Of a DNA stretch of 56,965 nt, positions 25,989 through 35,322 are shown in pieces. The translations under genes were made by a program, and so were the position numbers. How positions within the stretch are numbered: position 1 is the stretch's first letter; every line of letters starts with the position of its first letter. The notes under the pieces were generated by a model. That model was not told the origin of the DNA. It saw only the letters and a list, made by a program, of their open reading frames with translations, and searched no databases. Location: positions 1-56,965 of the forward strand of contig NZ_NSGJ01000031.1 in the NCBI RefSeq assembly GCF_002286775.1, written 5' to 3'. This DNA is from Myroides sp. N17-2. GTDB lineage: Bacteria; Bacteroidota; Bacteroidia; Flavobacteriales; Flavobacteriaceae.

Positions 25989-27035
25989 ATGAAAAAAATA
26001 GTAATCACAGGGGGAGCGGGATTTATCGGTTCTCACGTTGTTAGACAGTTTGTAAATAAGTATCCAGCGTACTACATCTATAATCTAGATGCATTAACGT
26101 ATGCAGGTAATCTAGAGAATCTAAGAGATTTAGAAAGTGCTTCTAACTATACTTTTGTTAAAGGAGATATTACAGATGAAACGTTTATCAATGAGTTGTT
26201 CCAAAAAGAACAATTTGATGCAGTGATTCATTTAGCAGCTGAGTCGCATGTGGATCGTTCAATTACAGATCCATTGGCATTCGTGAAAACAAATGTTATT
26301 GGAACAGTAAATTTATTACAAGCCTTTAAAGGATTGTGGCAAGGGAATTGGGAAGGAAAGCGTTTTTATCACGTAAGTACAGATGAAGTATATGGAACAT
26401 TAGGAGAAGTAGGGTTATTTACAGAGACAACTTCGTATGATCCTAATTCGCCTTACTCAGCGTCTAAAGCTAGTTCAGATCACTTCGTACGTGCGTATGG
26501 AGAGACGTATGGAATGCCTTATGTAGTAAGTAACTGTTCTAATAATTATGGACCTAATCACTTTCCAGAGAAGTTAATACCGTTGTGTATTCACAATATT
26601 ATAAATAATAAGCCATTACCTATTTATGGAAATGGAAAATATACACGTGATTGGTTATTCGTTATTGACCACGCAAGAGCTATAGATGATGTATTCCATA
26701 AGGGAGTAAATGCCGAGACGTATAACATCGGTGGATTCAATGAATGGCAGAATATCGACTTGGTTAAAGAGCTGTGCAAACAGATGGACGGAGTCTTAGG
26801 TCGTGAAGAGGGTACAAGTGAGCAATTAATCACTTTCGTGAAAGATAGACCAGGACATGATTTGCGTTACGCTATCGATGCTACTAAAATAAATAAAGAA
26901 TTAGGATGGGCACCATCAGTGACTTTCCCTGAAGGATTAGCTAAGACTATTGAATGGTTTATGGAGAATCAAGAGTGGCTAGATAATGTGACGAGTGGAG
27001 CGTATGCTGATTATTATGTGGAGCAGTATAAGTAA
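25989..27035 (+). CDS. rfbB: dTDP-glucose 4,6-dehydratase
   Basis: A 348-aa short-chain dehydrogenase-type enzyme that turns dTDP-glucose into dTDP-4-keto-6-deoxyglucose. NAD-binding GGAGFIGSHV (residues 8-17), dehydratase triad Thr131-Asp132-Glu133 in HVSTDEVYG, and catalytic Tyr156/Lys160 in YSASKASSDH are all present; so is the substrate-binding SNCSNNYGPNHFPEKLIP. Full length. No rfbC or rfbD follows, so the product does not go to rhamnose here but to the VioA-type aminotransferase. Confidence 0.96.
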   Translation: MKKIVITGGAGFIGSHVVRQFVNKYPAYYIYNLDALTYAGNLENLRDLESASNYTFVKGDITDETFINELFQKEQFDAVIHLAAESHVDRSITDPLAFVKTNVIGTVNLLQAFKGLWQGNWEGKRFYHVSTDEVYGTLGEVGLFTETTSYDPNSPYSASKASSDHFVRAYGETYGMPYVVSNCSNNYGPNHFPEKLIPLCIHNIINNKPLPIYGNGKYTRDWLFVIDHARAIDDVFHKGVNAETYNIGGFNEWQNIDLVKELCKQMDGVLGREEGTSEQLITFVKDRPGHDLRYAIDATKINKELGWAPSVTFPEGLAKTIEWFMENQEWLDNVTSGAYADYYVEQYK

Positions 27036-27038
27036 TTA

Positions 27039-27300
27039 GGTTAGAAGGTGAAGAGGTTAGGAAGTGATGATGATAAGTTAAATTTGCTTTTGCAAGGTTA
27101 CATAACCACCTAACAAATTAGGTTAGGGGGTTAAAAAGTGATGGAGTGATGATGTGAAAGGAAATCTGCTTTTATAAGTCTGTATAACCTTGTAACTTTA
27201 TAACCGTTTAACAAAAGTAGTTAGAAAGTGATGAAGGTAAGTTAAATTTACTTTTGCAAGTCTACATAACCATCTAACTTTATAACCATATAACAAAAAC
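27039..27300. repeat. Three hairpin-forming repeats, left flank of the four-helix-bundle gene
   Basis: Three imperfect tandem units (about 27039-27118, 27119-27214 and 27217-27300). Each begins with a GTTAG-A-G-GTGA-type sequence, has gcttttgcaag or acttttgcaag in its middle, and ends with tttataacc-type sequence that can pair back with the beginning. They continue after the gene (27666-27955) as three more units. They do not encode protein. Confidence 0.8.
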
Positions 27301-27301
27301 T

Positions 27302-27661
27302 ATGAAAATAGAATCACACAGAGACTTAAGAGTTTGGCAAGAAAGTATGAACTTAGTGGAAAGAGTCTACATTATTGTAAGAGAATTTCCTAAAGAAGAA
27401 TTGTATGGATTAACTAGTCAAATTAAGCGTTCAGCTGTTTCTGTACCTTCTAATATAGCTGAAGGTGCAGGGAGGAAGAGTAATGTGGAATGGATTCGTT
27501 TTTTGTATATTGCTTTAGGCTCGTTAAGTGAGTTGGAGACACAACTAGAGCTTGGAATACGTTTGCAGTTTATGAATAAGGACAATACATTATTTGAGCA
27601 AATTAAGTTTATTAGAAATATGCTCTCTAAGTTAATTATTAGTTTAAAAGAAAAAGAATAG
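27302..27661 (+). CDS. Four-helix-bundle protein (S23/IVS family)
   Basis: A 119-aa protein of the four-helix-bundle family first seen in intervening sequences of 23S rRNA and related to the Avd protein of diversity-generating retroelements. Diagnostic blocks: DLRVWQESMNLVERVYIIVR at the start, then ELYGLTSQIKRSAVSVPSNI followed by AEGAGRKSNVEWIRFLYIAL, and LSELETQLELGIRL. These proteins often form pentameric barrels and bind nucleic acid; the cellular role is not known. It sits between rfbB and rfbA and interrupts a pair normally adjacent; three hairpin repeats lie on each side, as if gene and repeats were inserted as one unit. No reverse transcriptase is nearby. Confidence 0.9.
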   Translation: MKIESHRDLRVWQESMNLVERVYIIVREFPKEELYGLTSQIKRSAVSVPSNIAEGAGRKSNVEWIRFLYIALGSLSELETQLELGIRLQFMNKDNTLFEQIKFIRNMLSKLIISLKEKE

Positions 27662-27665
27662 AGAA

Positions 27666-27955
27666 ATGGGTTAGAAGGTGAAGAGGTTAGGAAGTTATGA
27701 TGTAAAGTTTAATTCACTTTTACAAGTCTACGTAACCGCATCACTTTAAAAATACGTACCAAAAATAGGTTAGAAGGTGAAGAGGTTAGGGAGTGATGAT
27801 GTGAAGTAAATGCTCTTTTACAAGTCTACATCACTTTATAACTGTGTAACTTTATAACCATTTTAACAATTAGATTAGAAATGATGGAGTTAGGAACTTA
27901 AGTAAATTTACTTTTACAAGTCTTTATAACCCCATCACTTTATAACTATATCACA
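27666..27955. repeat. Three hairpin-forming repeats, right flank of the four-helix-bundle gene
   Basis: Units at about 27668-27765, 27767-27868 and 27870-27955. The first two start with the identical ggttagaaggtgaagaggtt, also found at the beginning of the left array (27039-27058). acttttacaagtct is in the centre and catcacttta(taac) near the end; catcactt can pair with aagtgatg-like sequence in the first half of the same unit. The rfbA start follows the last unit directly. Confidence 0.8.
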
Positions 27956-27964
27956 CAAAAAAAA

Positions 27965-28837
27965 ATGAAAGGAATAATATTAGCAGGTGGGTCAGGTACA
28001 CGTTTACACCCCTTAACTTTAGCGGTATCAAAGCAATTGTTACCGATATACGATAAACCAATGATTTACTACCCCTTATCAGTATTGATGTTGGCGGGTA
28101 TTAGAGAGATATTGATTATATCAACTCCTCATGATTTGCCTAACTTCAAGAAGTTATTTGGGGATGGGAGTCAGTTTGGGATTCAATTAAGTTATGCGGA
28201 ACAACCAAGTCCTGATGGATTAGCACAAGCTTTTATTATAGGAGAAGAGTTTATAGGAAATGATGATGTGTGTTTAGTATTAGGAGATAATATCTTCTAT
28301 GGTGCTGGAATGCAAAAACTACTAAAAGCATCTATTCAAACAGTAGAGGAAGAAAAGAAAGCAGTTGTATTTGGCTATTATGTAGAAGATCCTGAACGCT
28401 ATGGAGTAGCAGAGTTTGATGAAGCTGGAAATGTATTAAGTTTAGAGGAGAAACCTGCTGAACCTAAATCTAATTATGCAGTAGTTGGATTGTATTTCTA
28501 TCCTAATTCTGTAGTACAAATAGCTAAGGATGTAAAACCATCACATCGAGGAGAGTTAGAGATTACGTCTGTCAATCAGGCTTATTTAGCGGATGATCAA
28601 TTGAAATTACAGACAATGAGTCGTGGCTTTGCTTGGTTAGATACAGGTACACATGAATCATTAACAGAGGCAACGGAGTTTGTGAAGGCTGTAGAGAAAC
28701 GTACTTCTCTTAAGATTGCTTGTTTAGAAGAAATCGCTTTAACGTATCAATGGATATCTAAAGAAGAAATGAAAGACAGGGTTAAGGGATTAAAAGGAGA
28801 TTATTACGATTATATTAAAAAGAGATTTTCACTATAG
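27965..28837 (+). CDS. rfbA: Glucose-1-phosphate thymidylyltransferase
   Basis: A 290-aa nucleotidyltransferase that makes dTDP-glucose from dTTP and glucose 1-phosphate. [20 protein letters not shown] is the nucleotide-binding signature (residues 8-27), [20 protein letters not shown] and [10 protein letters not shown] are active-site blocks, and [16 protein letters not shown] is the closing RmlA motif. Full length. It feeds RfbB, encoded just before the four-helix-bundle insertion. The stop codon directly precedes the flippase start. Confidence 0.96.
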   Translation: MKGIILAGGSGTRLHPLTLAVSKQLLPIYDKPMIYYPLSVLMLAGIREILIISTPHDLPNFKKLFGDGSQFGIQLSYAEQPSPDGLAQAFIIGEEFIGNDDVCLVLGDNIFYGAGMQKLLKASIQTVEEEKKAVVFGYYVEDPERYGVAEFDEAGNVLSLEEKPAEPKSNYAVVGLYFYPNSVVQIAKDVKPSHRGELEITSVNQAYLADDQLKLQTMSRGFAWLDTGTHESLTEATEFVKAVEKRTSLKIACLEEIALTYQWISKEEMKDRVKGLKGDYYDYIKKRFSL

Positions 28838-30277
28838 ATGTCATTAAGAGGACAAGCCATTGGAGGAGTATTTTGGACAGTTGCAGATGCTTTTGTTTTA
28901 AGAGGAATGACTTTTATTGCTAGTATTATATTAGCACGATGGTTAGGTCCTAGTGAGTTTGGTTTAGTAGGGATGATGACAGTCTTTATCGCCTTAGGAA
29001 CAACTTTAACAGATAGTGGACTAACAGCTTCCTTAATACGTACGAAAGAGCGAGATCAACGTGATTATACAACCGTTTTTTGGTTAAACTTGGGGATGAG
29101 TCTATTCATTTATATAGTTTTATTTTTTAGTGCGCCATATATAGCTCTTTTTTTTAAGCAGGAAGTTTTAGTTGGATTGATTAGAATATATACACTTGGT
29201 TTTATAATTTCTGCTTTTTCTGCAGTTCAGTTAGCCAAGCTCACAGCGAACCTTGAGTTTAAGAAAATAGCTAAATTAAATGTACCAGGCACAATTATAG
29301 GTACATCAATAGGATTAGTATTGGGTTATTATAACTATGGGGCATATGCAGTTGTCTATATGTATTTAAGTATCCAAATTATACAGTCTTTTATGCTGTG
29401 GATGATGAGTAATTGGAGGCCTGTTTTTTCTTTTTCAAAAGATAGAGCTGAGTATCATTACAAGTTTGGGTATAAGCTGATGTTGTCTAATGTGATAGGT
29501 ATTGTATTTCAGAATATTTATGATATTATTATAGGGAGGGTTTATTCTGTAAAGGTTCTAGGCTATTACGAGAGATCTCATTCATTTAATAATTTTCCAA
29601 TATCTATGATCACTTCAGTAATGTCTAAAGTTACTTATCCTTTACTGTCAAGTATTCAGGACGATAAATTACAGTTAGGTATAGTTTATAGAAAGATTTT
29701 ACGATTAACATTTTTTATAGTAGCTCCATTAATGACAATAGCAGCAGCTATAGCAGAACCTTTATTTCAACTAATGCTAGGCGATGCATGGCTACCGGCA
29801 GTACCTTTTTTTCAGATAATATGTTTAAGCACAATGTTCTTTCCAATTCATGCATTTAATTTGAATGTTTTCATGGTCTATGGTAGGAGTGATTTATTCT
29901 TAAAATTAGAAGTTATAAAGAAAATTGTTATTATAGGATCGATAGTAATTGGTTTTTATTTTGGGATATATGGATTATTATGGGGGAGCGTTGTGACCTC
30001 ATATATATCATTAATTATCAACACACACTACAGTGCAGATATGATTAATTATTCACAGAAGCAGCAGTTTAATGATATGTTACCTATTCTTGTTTTTGCA
30101 TTAATAAGTTCAGGGGGAGTATTTCTTTTTAATGAATATGTTCAGTTCAATTTAAATATCGTTCAAGTTATTTTAGGTAGTATCTTAGGTGGAGTAACAT
30201 ATTTGGTGTTAAACTATCTGATTAAAAGCGAGCCATTAATGTATAGTATTAGTTTAATAAAAGAAAAAATAAAGTAG
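28838..30277 (+). CDS. wzx: Oligosaccharide flippase (Wzx-like, MOP superfamily)
   Basis: A 479-aa integral membrane protein with about 12-14 hydrophobic segments. The N-terminal part ALGGVFW-like (QAIGGVFWTVADAFVLRGM), ILARWLGPSEFGLVGMM and the following TDSGLTASLIRTKERDQRDY are typical of the WzxC/LPS flippase branch. It moves lipid-linked repeat units from the cytoplasmic to the periplasmic face of the inner membrane. No intergenic space from rfbA and 2 bp to vioA. Assignment to one Wzx subgroup is not possible from motifs alone. Confidence 0.92.
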   Translation: MSLRGQAIGGVFWTVADAFVLRGMTFIASIILARWLGPSEFGLVGMMTVFIALGTTLTDSGLTASLIRTKERDQRDYTTVFWLNLGMSLFIYIVLFFSAPYIALFFKQEVLVGLIRIYTLGFIISAFSAVQLAKLTANLEFKKIAKLNVPGTIIGTSIGLVLGYYNYGAYAVVYMYLSIQIIQSFMLWMMSNWRPVFSFSKDRAEYHYKFGYKLMLSNVIGIVFQNIYDIIIGRVYSVKVLGYYERSHSFNNFPISMITSVMSKVTYPLLSSIQDDKLQLGIVYRKILRLTFFIVAPLMTIAAAIAEPLFQLMLGDAWLPAVPFFQIICLSTMFFPIHAFNLNVFMVYGRSDLFLKLEVIKKIVIIGSIVIGFYFGIYGLLWGSVVTSYISLIINTHYSADMINYSQKQQFNDMLPILVFALISSGGVFLFNEYVQFNLNIVQVILGSILGGVTYLVLNYLIKSEPLMYSISLIKEKIK

Positions 30278-30279
30278 AT

Positions 30280-31353
30280 ATGATTCCAGTTGTAAAACCT
30301 TTTCTTCCTCCAATAGAAGAATATCAAGTGTTGTTAGAAGGGATATGGGAACGTCAGTGGTTAACCAATATGGGACCGTTGGCAACAAAATTAGAAAGTG
30401 AATTGCAAAAACATTTGAAGGTTAGTAATTTACTATTCGTTACTAATGGTACTGTAGCCTTACAGATGGCTATTAAAGCTCTGGATCTTAAGGGAGAGAT
30501 TATTACCACTCCTTTTTCATTTGTAGCGACTACTAGTATAGTTGTATGGGAAGGCTGTACTCCTATATTTGTTGATATAGATAAAGATACTTTAACTATC
30601 GATGCATCTAAGATAGAAGCTGCTATAACGAAAGATACAGTGGCGATTATGGCAACGCACGTATATGGTAATCCATGTGATGTGGAGGCTATAGAATTAA
30701 TAGCGAAGAAGCATAATCTAAAAGTAATTTACGATGGAGCACACGCTTTTGGGGTAGAGTATAAAGGGAAGTCAATTTTTGAATACGGGGATATTTCTAC
30801 TTGTTCGCTACATGCTACTAAATTATATCATACTACAGAAGGTGGTTTTATAGTAACTAAAGATGCAGATTTAGATATTAAGCTTCAACGTATTCGAAAT
30901 TTTGGGATTTCAGGATTTGATACTTTTTCTGATTTAGGATTAAATGGAAAAAATTCCGAGTTGCATGCGGCTATGGGAGTTGTGAATCTAAAATATATCG
31001 ATGCTATTCATTCTAAGCGCGAAGAATTGTATGAAGTATATACTGAAGGTTTAAAGGGATTCGCAGCTGTACAACCTGTATGGAGAGCTGAGGCTACGAT
31101 GAATTATCCTTATTTCCCATTAGTGTTAGAAAGTGAAGAGCTGTTATTTAAGGTTAGAGAAGCTTTAGCTAAAGAAGATATACATTTACGTCGTTATTTT
31201 TATCCTTCATTAGCATCTTCATTACCCTATCTACCTAAGCAGTTATTAGAAATTACAGAAGATGTTGCAAAACGTGCTATATGTTTGCCTTTTTATTATG
31301 ACTTGGAAGTTAGTGATGTTAAGCGTATTTGTGACATTTTAAGAAGTGTTTAA
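30280..31353 (+). CDS. vioA: dTDP-4-amino-4,6-dideoxyglucose transaminase, VioA-like
   Basis: A 357-aa PLP-dependent DegT/DnrJ/EryC1/StrS aminotransferase. PLP lysine is Lys181 in SLHATKLYHTTEGG. VKPFLPPIEEYQ...WLTNMGPLATKLE at the start and ATHVYGNPCDVEAIE, VIYDGAHAFGV are very similar to the VioA proteins of E. coli O7 and Shigella dysenteriae 7 as I remember them. VioA converts dTDP-4-keto-6-deoxyglucose (from RfbB) to dTDP-Qui4N. The next gene is an acetyltransferase, giving dTDP-Qui4NAc. A 4-epimeric product (Fuc4N, as by WecE) is the main alternative and cannot be excluded. Confidence 0.82.
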   Translation: MIPVVKPFLPPIEEYQVLLEGIWERQWLTNMGPLATKLESELQKHLKVSNLLFVTNGTVALQMAIKALDLKGEIITTPFSFVATTSIVVWEGCTPIFVDIDKDTLTIDASKIEAAITKDTVAIMATHVYGNPCDVEAIELIAKKHNLKVIYDGAHAFGVEYKGKSIFEYGDISTCSLHATKLYHTTEGGFIVTKDADLDIKLQRIRNFGISGFDTFSDLGLNGKNSELHAAMGVVNLKYIDAIHSKREELYEVYTEGLKGFAAVQPVWRAEATMNYPYFPLVLESEELLFKVREALAKEDIHLRRYFYPSLASSLPYLPKQLLEITEDVAKRAICLPFYYDLEVSDVKRICDILRSV

Positions 31354-31355
31354 TT

Positions 31356-31982
31356 ATGTTGATAATTGGTGCAGGTGGTTTTGCTAAGGAACTTTTGCAG
31401 GTTCTTGAAGAAGATAAAATCGATAATACTATAGTTTTATTTGATAATATCAATGCTGATGTTTTAGAAGTTTTTTCAAAGTATAAAGTTTTAAAAAATT
31501 TTGAAGAATGTAAGGAGGTATTTTCTAACAATATTAAAGATTTTGTTTTAGGTATTGGTAATGGGAAAACTCGAATGAAATTAGCTGATAAATTCCTTTC
31601 GTTAGGGGGTAATATGGTTTCGGTTATTAGTTCTAAAGCATATGTAGGCGATCATATAATATTAGGAATCGGGGCTACAATTTTAGCAAATGCGACCATT
31701 TCTAATAGTGCACAAATAGGAAAGGGTTTATTAATGTATTATAAAGCAGTGATTACACATGATTGCTTGGTAGGTGATTATGTGGAATTGTCACCTGGTG
31801 CTACCTTATTGGGAAATGTAGAAATTGGTGATTTTACTCAAATAGGAGCAAATGCGACTATTTTGCCTGGTTTAAAAATTGGAAAGAATGTTGTAGTAGG
31901 GGCTGGAGCTGTAGTTTCTAGAGATTTGCCAGATAACTGTGTTGCAGTAGGGATTCCTGCAAGAATAATAAAACAATATTAA
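31356..31982 (+). CDS. Sugar N-acetyltransferase, NeuD/PglD/VioB-like
   Basis: A 208-aa protein with a small Rossmann-like N-terminal domain (MLIIGAGGFAKELLQVLEED) and a left-handed beta-helix of hexapeptide repeats (from ~90 onward, ILGIGATILANATISNSAQI and later VVVGAGAVVSRDLPDNCVAVG). His in VITHDCLVGDYVELSPGATL is the usual general base. Acetyl-CoA donor. Two bases after vioA, so it most likely acetylates the 4-amino group of dTDP-Qui4N (a VioB role). A second member of the same superfamily, PglD-like, is encoded at 38169 next to a different aminotransferase. Confidence 0.83.
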   Translation: MLIIGAGGFAKELLQVLEEDKIDNTIVLFDNINADVLEVFSKYKVLKNFEECKEVFSNNIKDFVLGIGNGKTRMKLADKFLSLGGNMVSVISSKAYVGDHIILGIGATILANATISNSAQIGKGLLMYYKAVITHDCLVGDYVELSPGATLLGNVEIGDFTQIGANATILPGLKIGKNVVVGAGAVVSRDLPDNCVAVGIPARIIKQY

Positions 31983-31984
31983 GT

Positions 31985-33058
31985 ATGAATGTATTACATG
32001 TAATTGATGATGAGAAGTTTATAAATAGCTGTAAGGCTACTTTTGCTGTTGATGGAATAGATAATTACTATTTGAATAAGAACAAAGTATCAGATGTATA
32101 CATTATTGATAATAGCATACATATTGTTGTGTTTCATTATTTGTCATTAGAAGACGCATATTTTATATCAAAATGCACATTAAATATTAAATATATTTGG
32201 TTTTTTTGGGGAGCAGATGGTTTCTGTTTTGGAGAATACTATAATAAATTTTTACTTTCTAAAACGAAAAGGATTAGGATACTTAATGAGTTCACTACTT
32301 CTGTCTTTTCAGGTATTAAGTGTTTTACTAAAACGCTATTTCCATTTATCATTGATAAAAGTAAGACAATACATATTATGTCTTCTGCTATAAAAAAGAT
32401 AGATGTTGTGGTTCCTGTTATGCCACTTGATTTTGAAATGTTAAAGAGTGATTATGGTTTTGAAAATAGATTAATTCATGTTAATTATTTGACACCTTTT
32501 TTCTTTGATAATGAAGAAGAGGAAATGCCTAGATTTAGTAATGGCAGAAGTATACTATTAGGTAATTCTGCTAGCTATACCAATAATCATATAGAAGCTA
32601 TTGATGTATTAAAAGCTTGTAATTCTACTAGGGAAATCATAATACCGTTGAATTATGGAGATAAAAGTTATGCTAGTCGAGTTAGTAATTATGCTAAAAG
32701 TAGATTAGGAGAAAAAGTCCGTGTATTAAGTGATTTTTTAGACTTTAAGGAGTACATTGCAGTAATGGATTCTACTTCAATTATTGTAATGAATCATTGT
32801 CGTCAACAAGCAGTAGGTAATATTATTATGGGGTTATTAACAGGTAAAACATTATATTTGCGAAAAGAGACAACAGTTTTCAATTTTTTATTCTCTGAGG
32901 GATTTTATATTAAAGAGTTTGGAGAAAATATGGAGGAATTGGAAGTATTTGATTCAATCAAATTATTAGAAAACTATCATAACGCATATCGTGTATTTGG
33001 TAGAGAGCGAATTCATAAAAAAATAGAGTATTTACTGAAAGAAGTCGTTTCAGAATAA
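31985..33058 (+). CDS. 4-acetamido-4,6-dideoxyhexosyl transferase, WecF-like (GT56)
   Basis: A 357-aa glycosyltransferase resembling WecF, the TDP-Fuc4NAc:lipid II transferase of enterobacterial common antigen. The family blocks are visible: ILLGNSASYTNNHIEAIDVL, then REIIIPLNYGDKSYASRV, FLDFKEYIAVMDSTSIIVMN and HCRQQAVGNIIMGLLTGKTL. It transfers a dTDP-activated 4-acetamido-4,6-dideoxy sugar onto the lipid-linked chain at the inner membrane. Position directly after the vioA/acetyltransferase pair, 2 bp away, fits such a donor. Acceptor and stereochemistry are not known. Confidence 0.82.
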   Translation: MNVLHVIDDEKFINSCKATFAVDGIDNYYLNKNKVSDVYIIDNSIHIVVFHYLSLEDAYFISKCTLNIKYIWFFWGADGFCFGEYYNKFLLSKTKRIRILNEFTTSVFSGIKCFTKTLFPFIIDKSKTIHIMSSAIKKIDVVVPVMPLDFEMLKSDYGFENRLIHVNYLTPFFFDNEEEEMPRFSNGRSILLGNSASYTNNHIEAIDVLKACNSTREIIIPLNYGDKSYASRVSNYAKSRLGEKVRVLSDFLDFKEYIAVMDSTSIIVMNHCRQQAVGNIIMGLLTGKTLYLRKETTVFNFLFSEGFYIKEFGENMEELEVFDSIKLLENYHNAYRVFGRERIHKKIEYLLKEVVSE

Positions 33059-33077
33059 TTATATAGATTAATATATT

Positions 33078-34223
33078 ATGTTTGATTACTATTTGTATCA
33101 TATTGTAGCTTTGTCACCTGCATTGTTGTATTTTTTAAATGTAAATCCATTAATAGAAAAAAAAATAAGTTCTCTTCTTGTCTTTTTAATTGGTGTTTTT
33201 TTATGTTTTGGTTATATGACAGGTTCCGATTGGTCAACCTATGAACTTGTTTATGAAAACCCTTCATGGCATGCATTTTATGAGCCGGCTTTTGTGTTAA
33301 TAATGAATATCGGTTATTTATTAGACTTTAATTTTTTTACATTTCTGATTATAACTAAACTATGTTGCTATTTTATTATTGTAAGAATGCTTAGAAGATA
33401 TGGTAGAGAATATTTTTTACTTGCATTTAGTTTTTTTATTTCAATGTTCGGACTATTTTTATTTATTGATAATCCTCTGAGAAATCTATTAGCTATCGTT
33501 GTGTTTCTTATTGCTGTCAAATATTTTGAAGAAAAAAAATACAAATATTATATTTTACTAGGTATAGTATCAGTTTCATTTCATAAAAGTGCTTTGTTGA
33601 TATTTCTGATAATGCCCTTGTTGAATTTACCATTTAAAAAATTATATAGGGTATTCTTAGGTATTAGTTTGATTTTTATTGCATTAGGTGCTAGTGGTTT
33701 ATTTGCTACTATTTTTTCTAGCATAGTTGACTCTATTCCTTTTTTCAATAAATTTAACGATGCTTATTTAGAAGAAGATAATGAATTTATATTTAGAAGT
33801 ACTTTAAATATGAAATCTATTCTGTTCGTTGGGTTATTTGCTTTAATTATTTTAAATCAGAAGTACTCAAAAAAGCAAGATCAAAGTTTTTTATATAAAC
33901 TCTTTTTGATGTACTGTTTGCTTTTTATTGTTACACTTTTTGTGCCTATTTTTGATAGATTTACATTTTACTTTTGTGTATTTGGTAGTGTTATCTTAGT
34001 TAAGCATTCAAGTTTATTTAAGCCTTCAACGCGTTTGAATTATTACATTGTTTTTGTACTAATGATAATTATTAATACGCATACAATGATTATGAATAAA
34101 TATGTGTATTTACCATATTCAAACTATTTGGAATATATGTATGAGGATAAGCCTAGTTATGAATACAGGCTTAATTATAATTATAAATATAGTCCTGCGG
34201 ACAAGAATGAGGATAAGAAATGA
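33078..34223 (+). CDS. EpsG-type polysaccharide polymerase (Wzy-like)
   Basis: A 381-aa protein with around 10-11 membrane segments. MTGSDWSTYELVYENPSWHA (about residues 46-65) is the extracellular-loop motif of the EpsG family, and FIDNPLRNLLAIVVFLIAVK and SFHKSALLIF in the middle are the conserved R and H regions of this type. It likely polymerises repeat units in the periplasm. It follows the WecF-like gene by 19 bp, and its last 4 bases overlap the next gene. No other Wzy candidate is present in the locus. Confidence 0.82.
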   Translation: MFDYYLYHIVALSPALLYFLNVNPLIEKKISSLLVFLIGVFLCFGYMTGSDWSTYELVYENPSWHAFYEPAFVLIMNIGYLLDFNFFTFLIITKLCCYFIIVRMLRRYGREYFLLAFSFFISMFGLFLFIDNPLRNLLAIVVFLIAVKYFEEKKYKYYILLGIVSVSFHKSALLIFLIMPLLNLPFKKLYRVFLGISLIFIALGASGLFATIFSSIVDSIPFFNKFNDAYLEEDNEFIFRSTLNMKSILFVGLFALIILNQKYSKKQDQSFLYKLFLMYCLLFIVTLFVPIFDRFTFYFCVFGSVILVKHSSLFKPSTRLNYYIVFVLMIIINTHTMIMNKYVYLPYSNYLEYMYEDKPSYEYRLNYNYKYSPADKNEDKK

Positions 34224-35311
34224 GAAAAATAGTATATATACATAGGGCGAATTTTGAGAAGCGCCCTCCTGTAATTAGCTGCGTGCTTAATTTATTAGAT
34301 ATTGGATGTGAAGTAGTTCTTGTTACTACTGGTATTACTGAAGAGCTACAGAACAAAGTTGTGTCTAAAGGAGGCGAAGTAATTTGTGTGGATTATGTGA
34401 TGCATAAATCACCTTTTGAATTAATAAGGAACACCTTTAATTATCGTAAAGATATTCAGAAAGTTTTAAAGTCGTATAATAGAAATGAAGTTATGCTTTG
34501 GGTTGAGGGTAATTATACAATTACTTCTTTATTTGATATTTTTACAAAGTTTGAGTACGTTTTGCAAATACAAGAAAACGACTTTGAAAGACATAAATTA
34601 CCATTTGTAAATCTTAAGCGTATACTACAAAATGCGAAATTGATTTATATGCCTGAATATAACAGAGCTTGGTTGTATAAAATTAAGTTTGAATTAGATA
34701 AATTACCGTTAATTATGCCTAATAAGGCCTATTTGATGCCTTCGGGTGATGAGTTTTCAGATTTAGAAAGAAAGCACAGTGAGAAAGTAAAACTCCTTAA
34801 GGAAAAGAAGAATATTATATATCAAGGTCTTCTTTGTAAAGAAAGAGATCTAAAACCTTTTTTAAGAGCATTCGCAGATAATTCTACTTACAATATAGTG
34901 TTAATAGGTAAAGATTATGGTGTTTTAGATGAGTATAAGCAAATTATACCTACTTTAATTCATTTTGACTATCTACCATATCCAGATTATTTTATAGTAA
35001 CGAAATATGGTGATATTGGAATAGTGACTTATGAACCTGATAATATTAATACAGTATATTGTGCTCCTAATAAGTTATATGAATATTCGTATTTTGGAAT
35101 ACCTCTTATAGGGAATGATATCCCTGGATTAAGTTATCCTATTAATACTTATAAGATGGGTGTAATTGTTGATATTACAAATGAATTATCTATTCAAGAT
35201 GCTGTATGTAAAATAGAAGTAAATTATCAGGACTATAAAAGTAATGCTACACGGTTTTATAATGATTGTGATAATCAAAAAGTATTGAATAGTGTCTTAG
35301 AAATTTTGTAA
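34220..35311 (+). CDS. Glycosyltransferase, GT4-like
   Basis: A 363-aa protein with a two-Rossmann (GT-B) layout. N-terminal MRKIVYIHRANFEKRPPVIS and a C-terminal donor domain from KKNIIYQGLLCKERDLKPFL; NTVYCAPNKLYEYSYFGIPL with IGNDIPGL matches the EX7E-like nucleotide-sugar site (the KLYEY segment). It overlaps the polymerase gene by 4 bp (ATGA), which indicates translational coupling. Donor and acceptor sugars cannot be told from the sequence. Confidence 0.82.
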   Translation: MRKIVYIHRANFEKRPPVISCVLNLLDIGCEVVLVTTGITEELQNKVVSKGGEVICVDYVMHKSPFELIRNTFNYRKDIQKVLKSYNRNEVMLWVEGNYTITSLFDIFTKFEYVLQIQENDFERHKLPFVNLKRILQNAKLIYMPEYNRAWLYKIKFELDKLPLIMPNKAYLMPSGDEFSDLERKHSEKVKLLKEKKNIIYQGLLCKERDLKPFLRAFADNSTYNIVLIGKDYGVLDEYKQIIPTLIHFDYLPYPDYFIVTKYGDIGIVTYEPDNINTVYCAPNKLYEYSYFGIPLIGNDIPGLSYPINTYKMGVIVDITNELSIQDAVCKIEVNYQDYKSNATRFYNDCDNQKVLNSVLEIL

Positions 35312-35322
35312 AAGGGTATATT

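Noticed and set aside
27302..27661. Four-helix-bundle gene as the Avd protein of a diversity-generating retroelement
   Set aside because: No reverse transcriptase, template repeat or variable-repeat pair is visible within the window.
27039..27955. Repeat array as a CRISPR
   Set aside because: Units are 85-100 bases, imperfect and without unique spacers of constant length; no cas genes are present.
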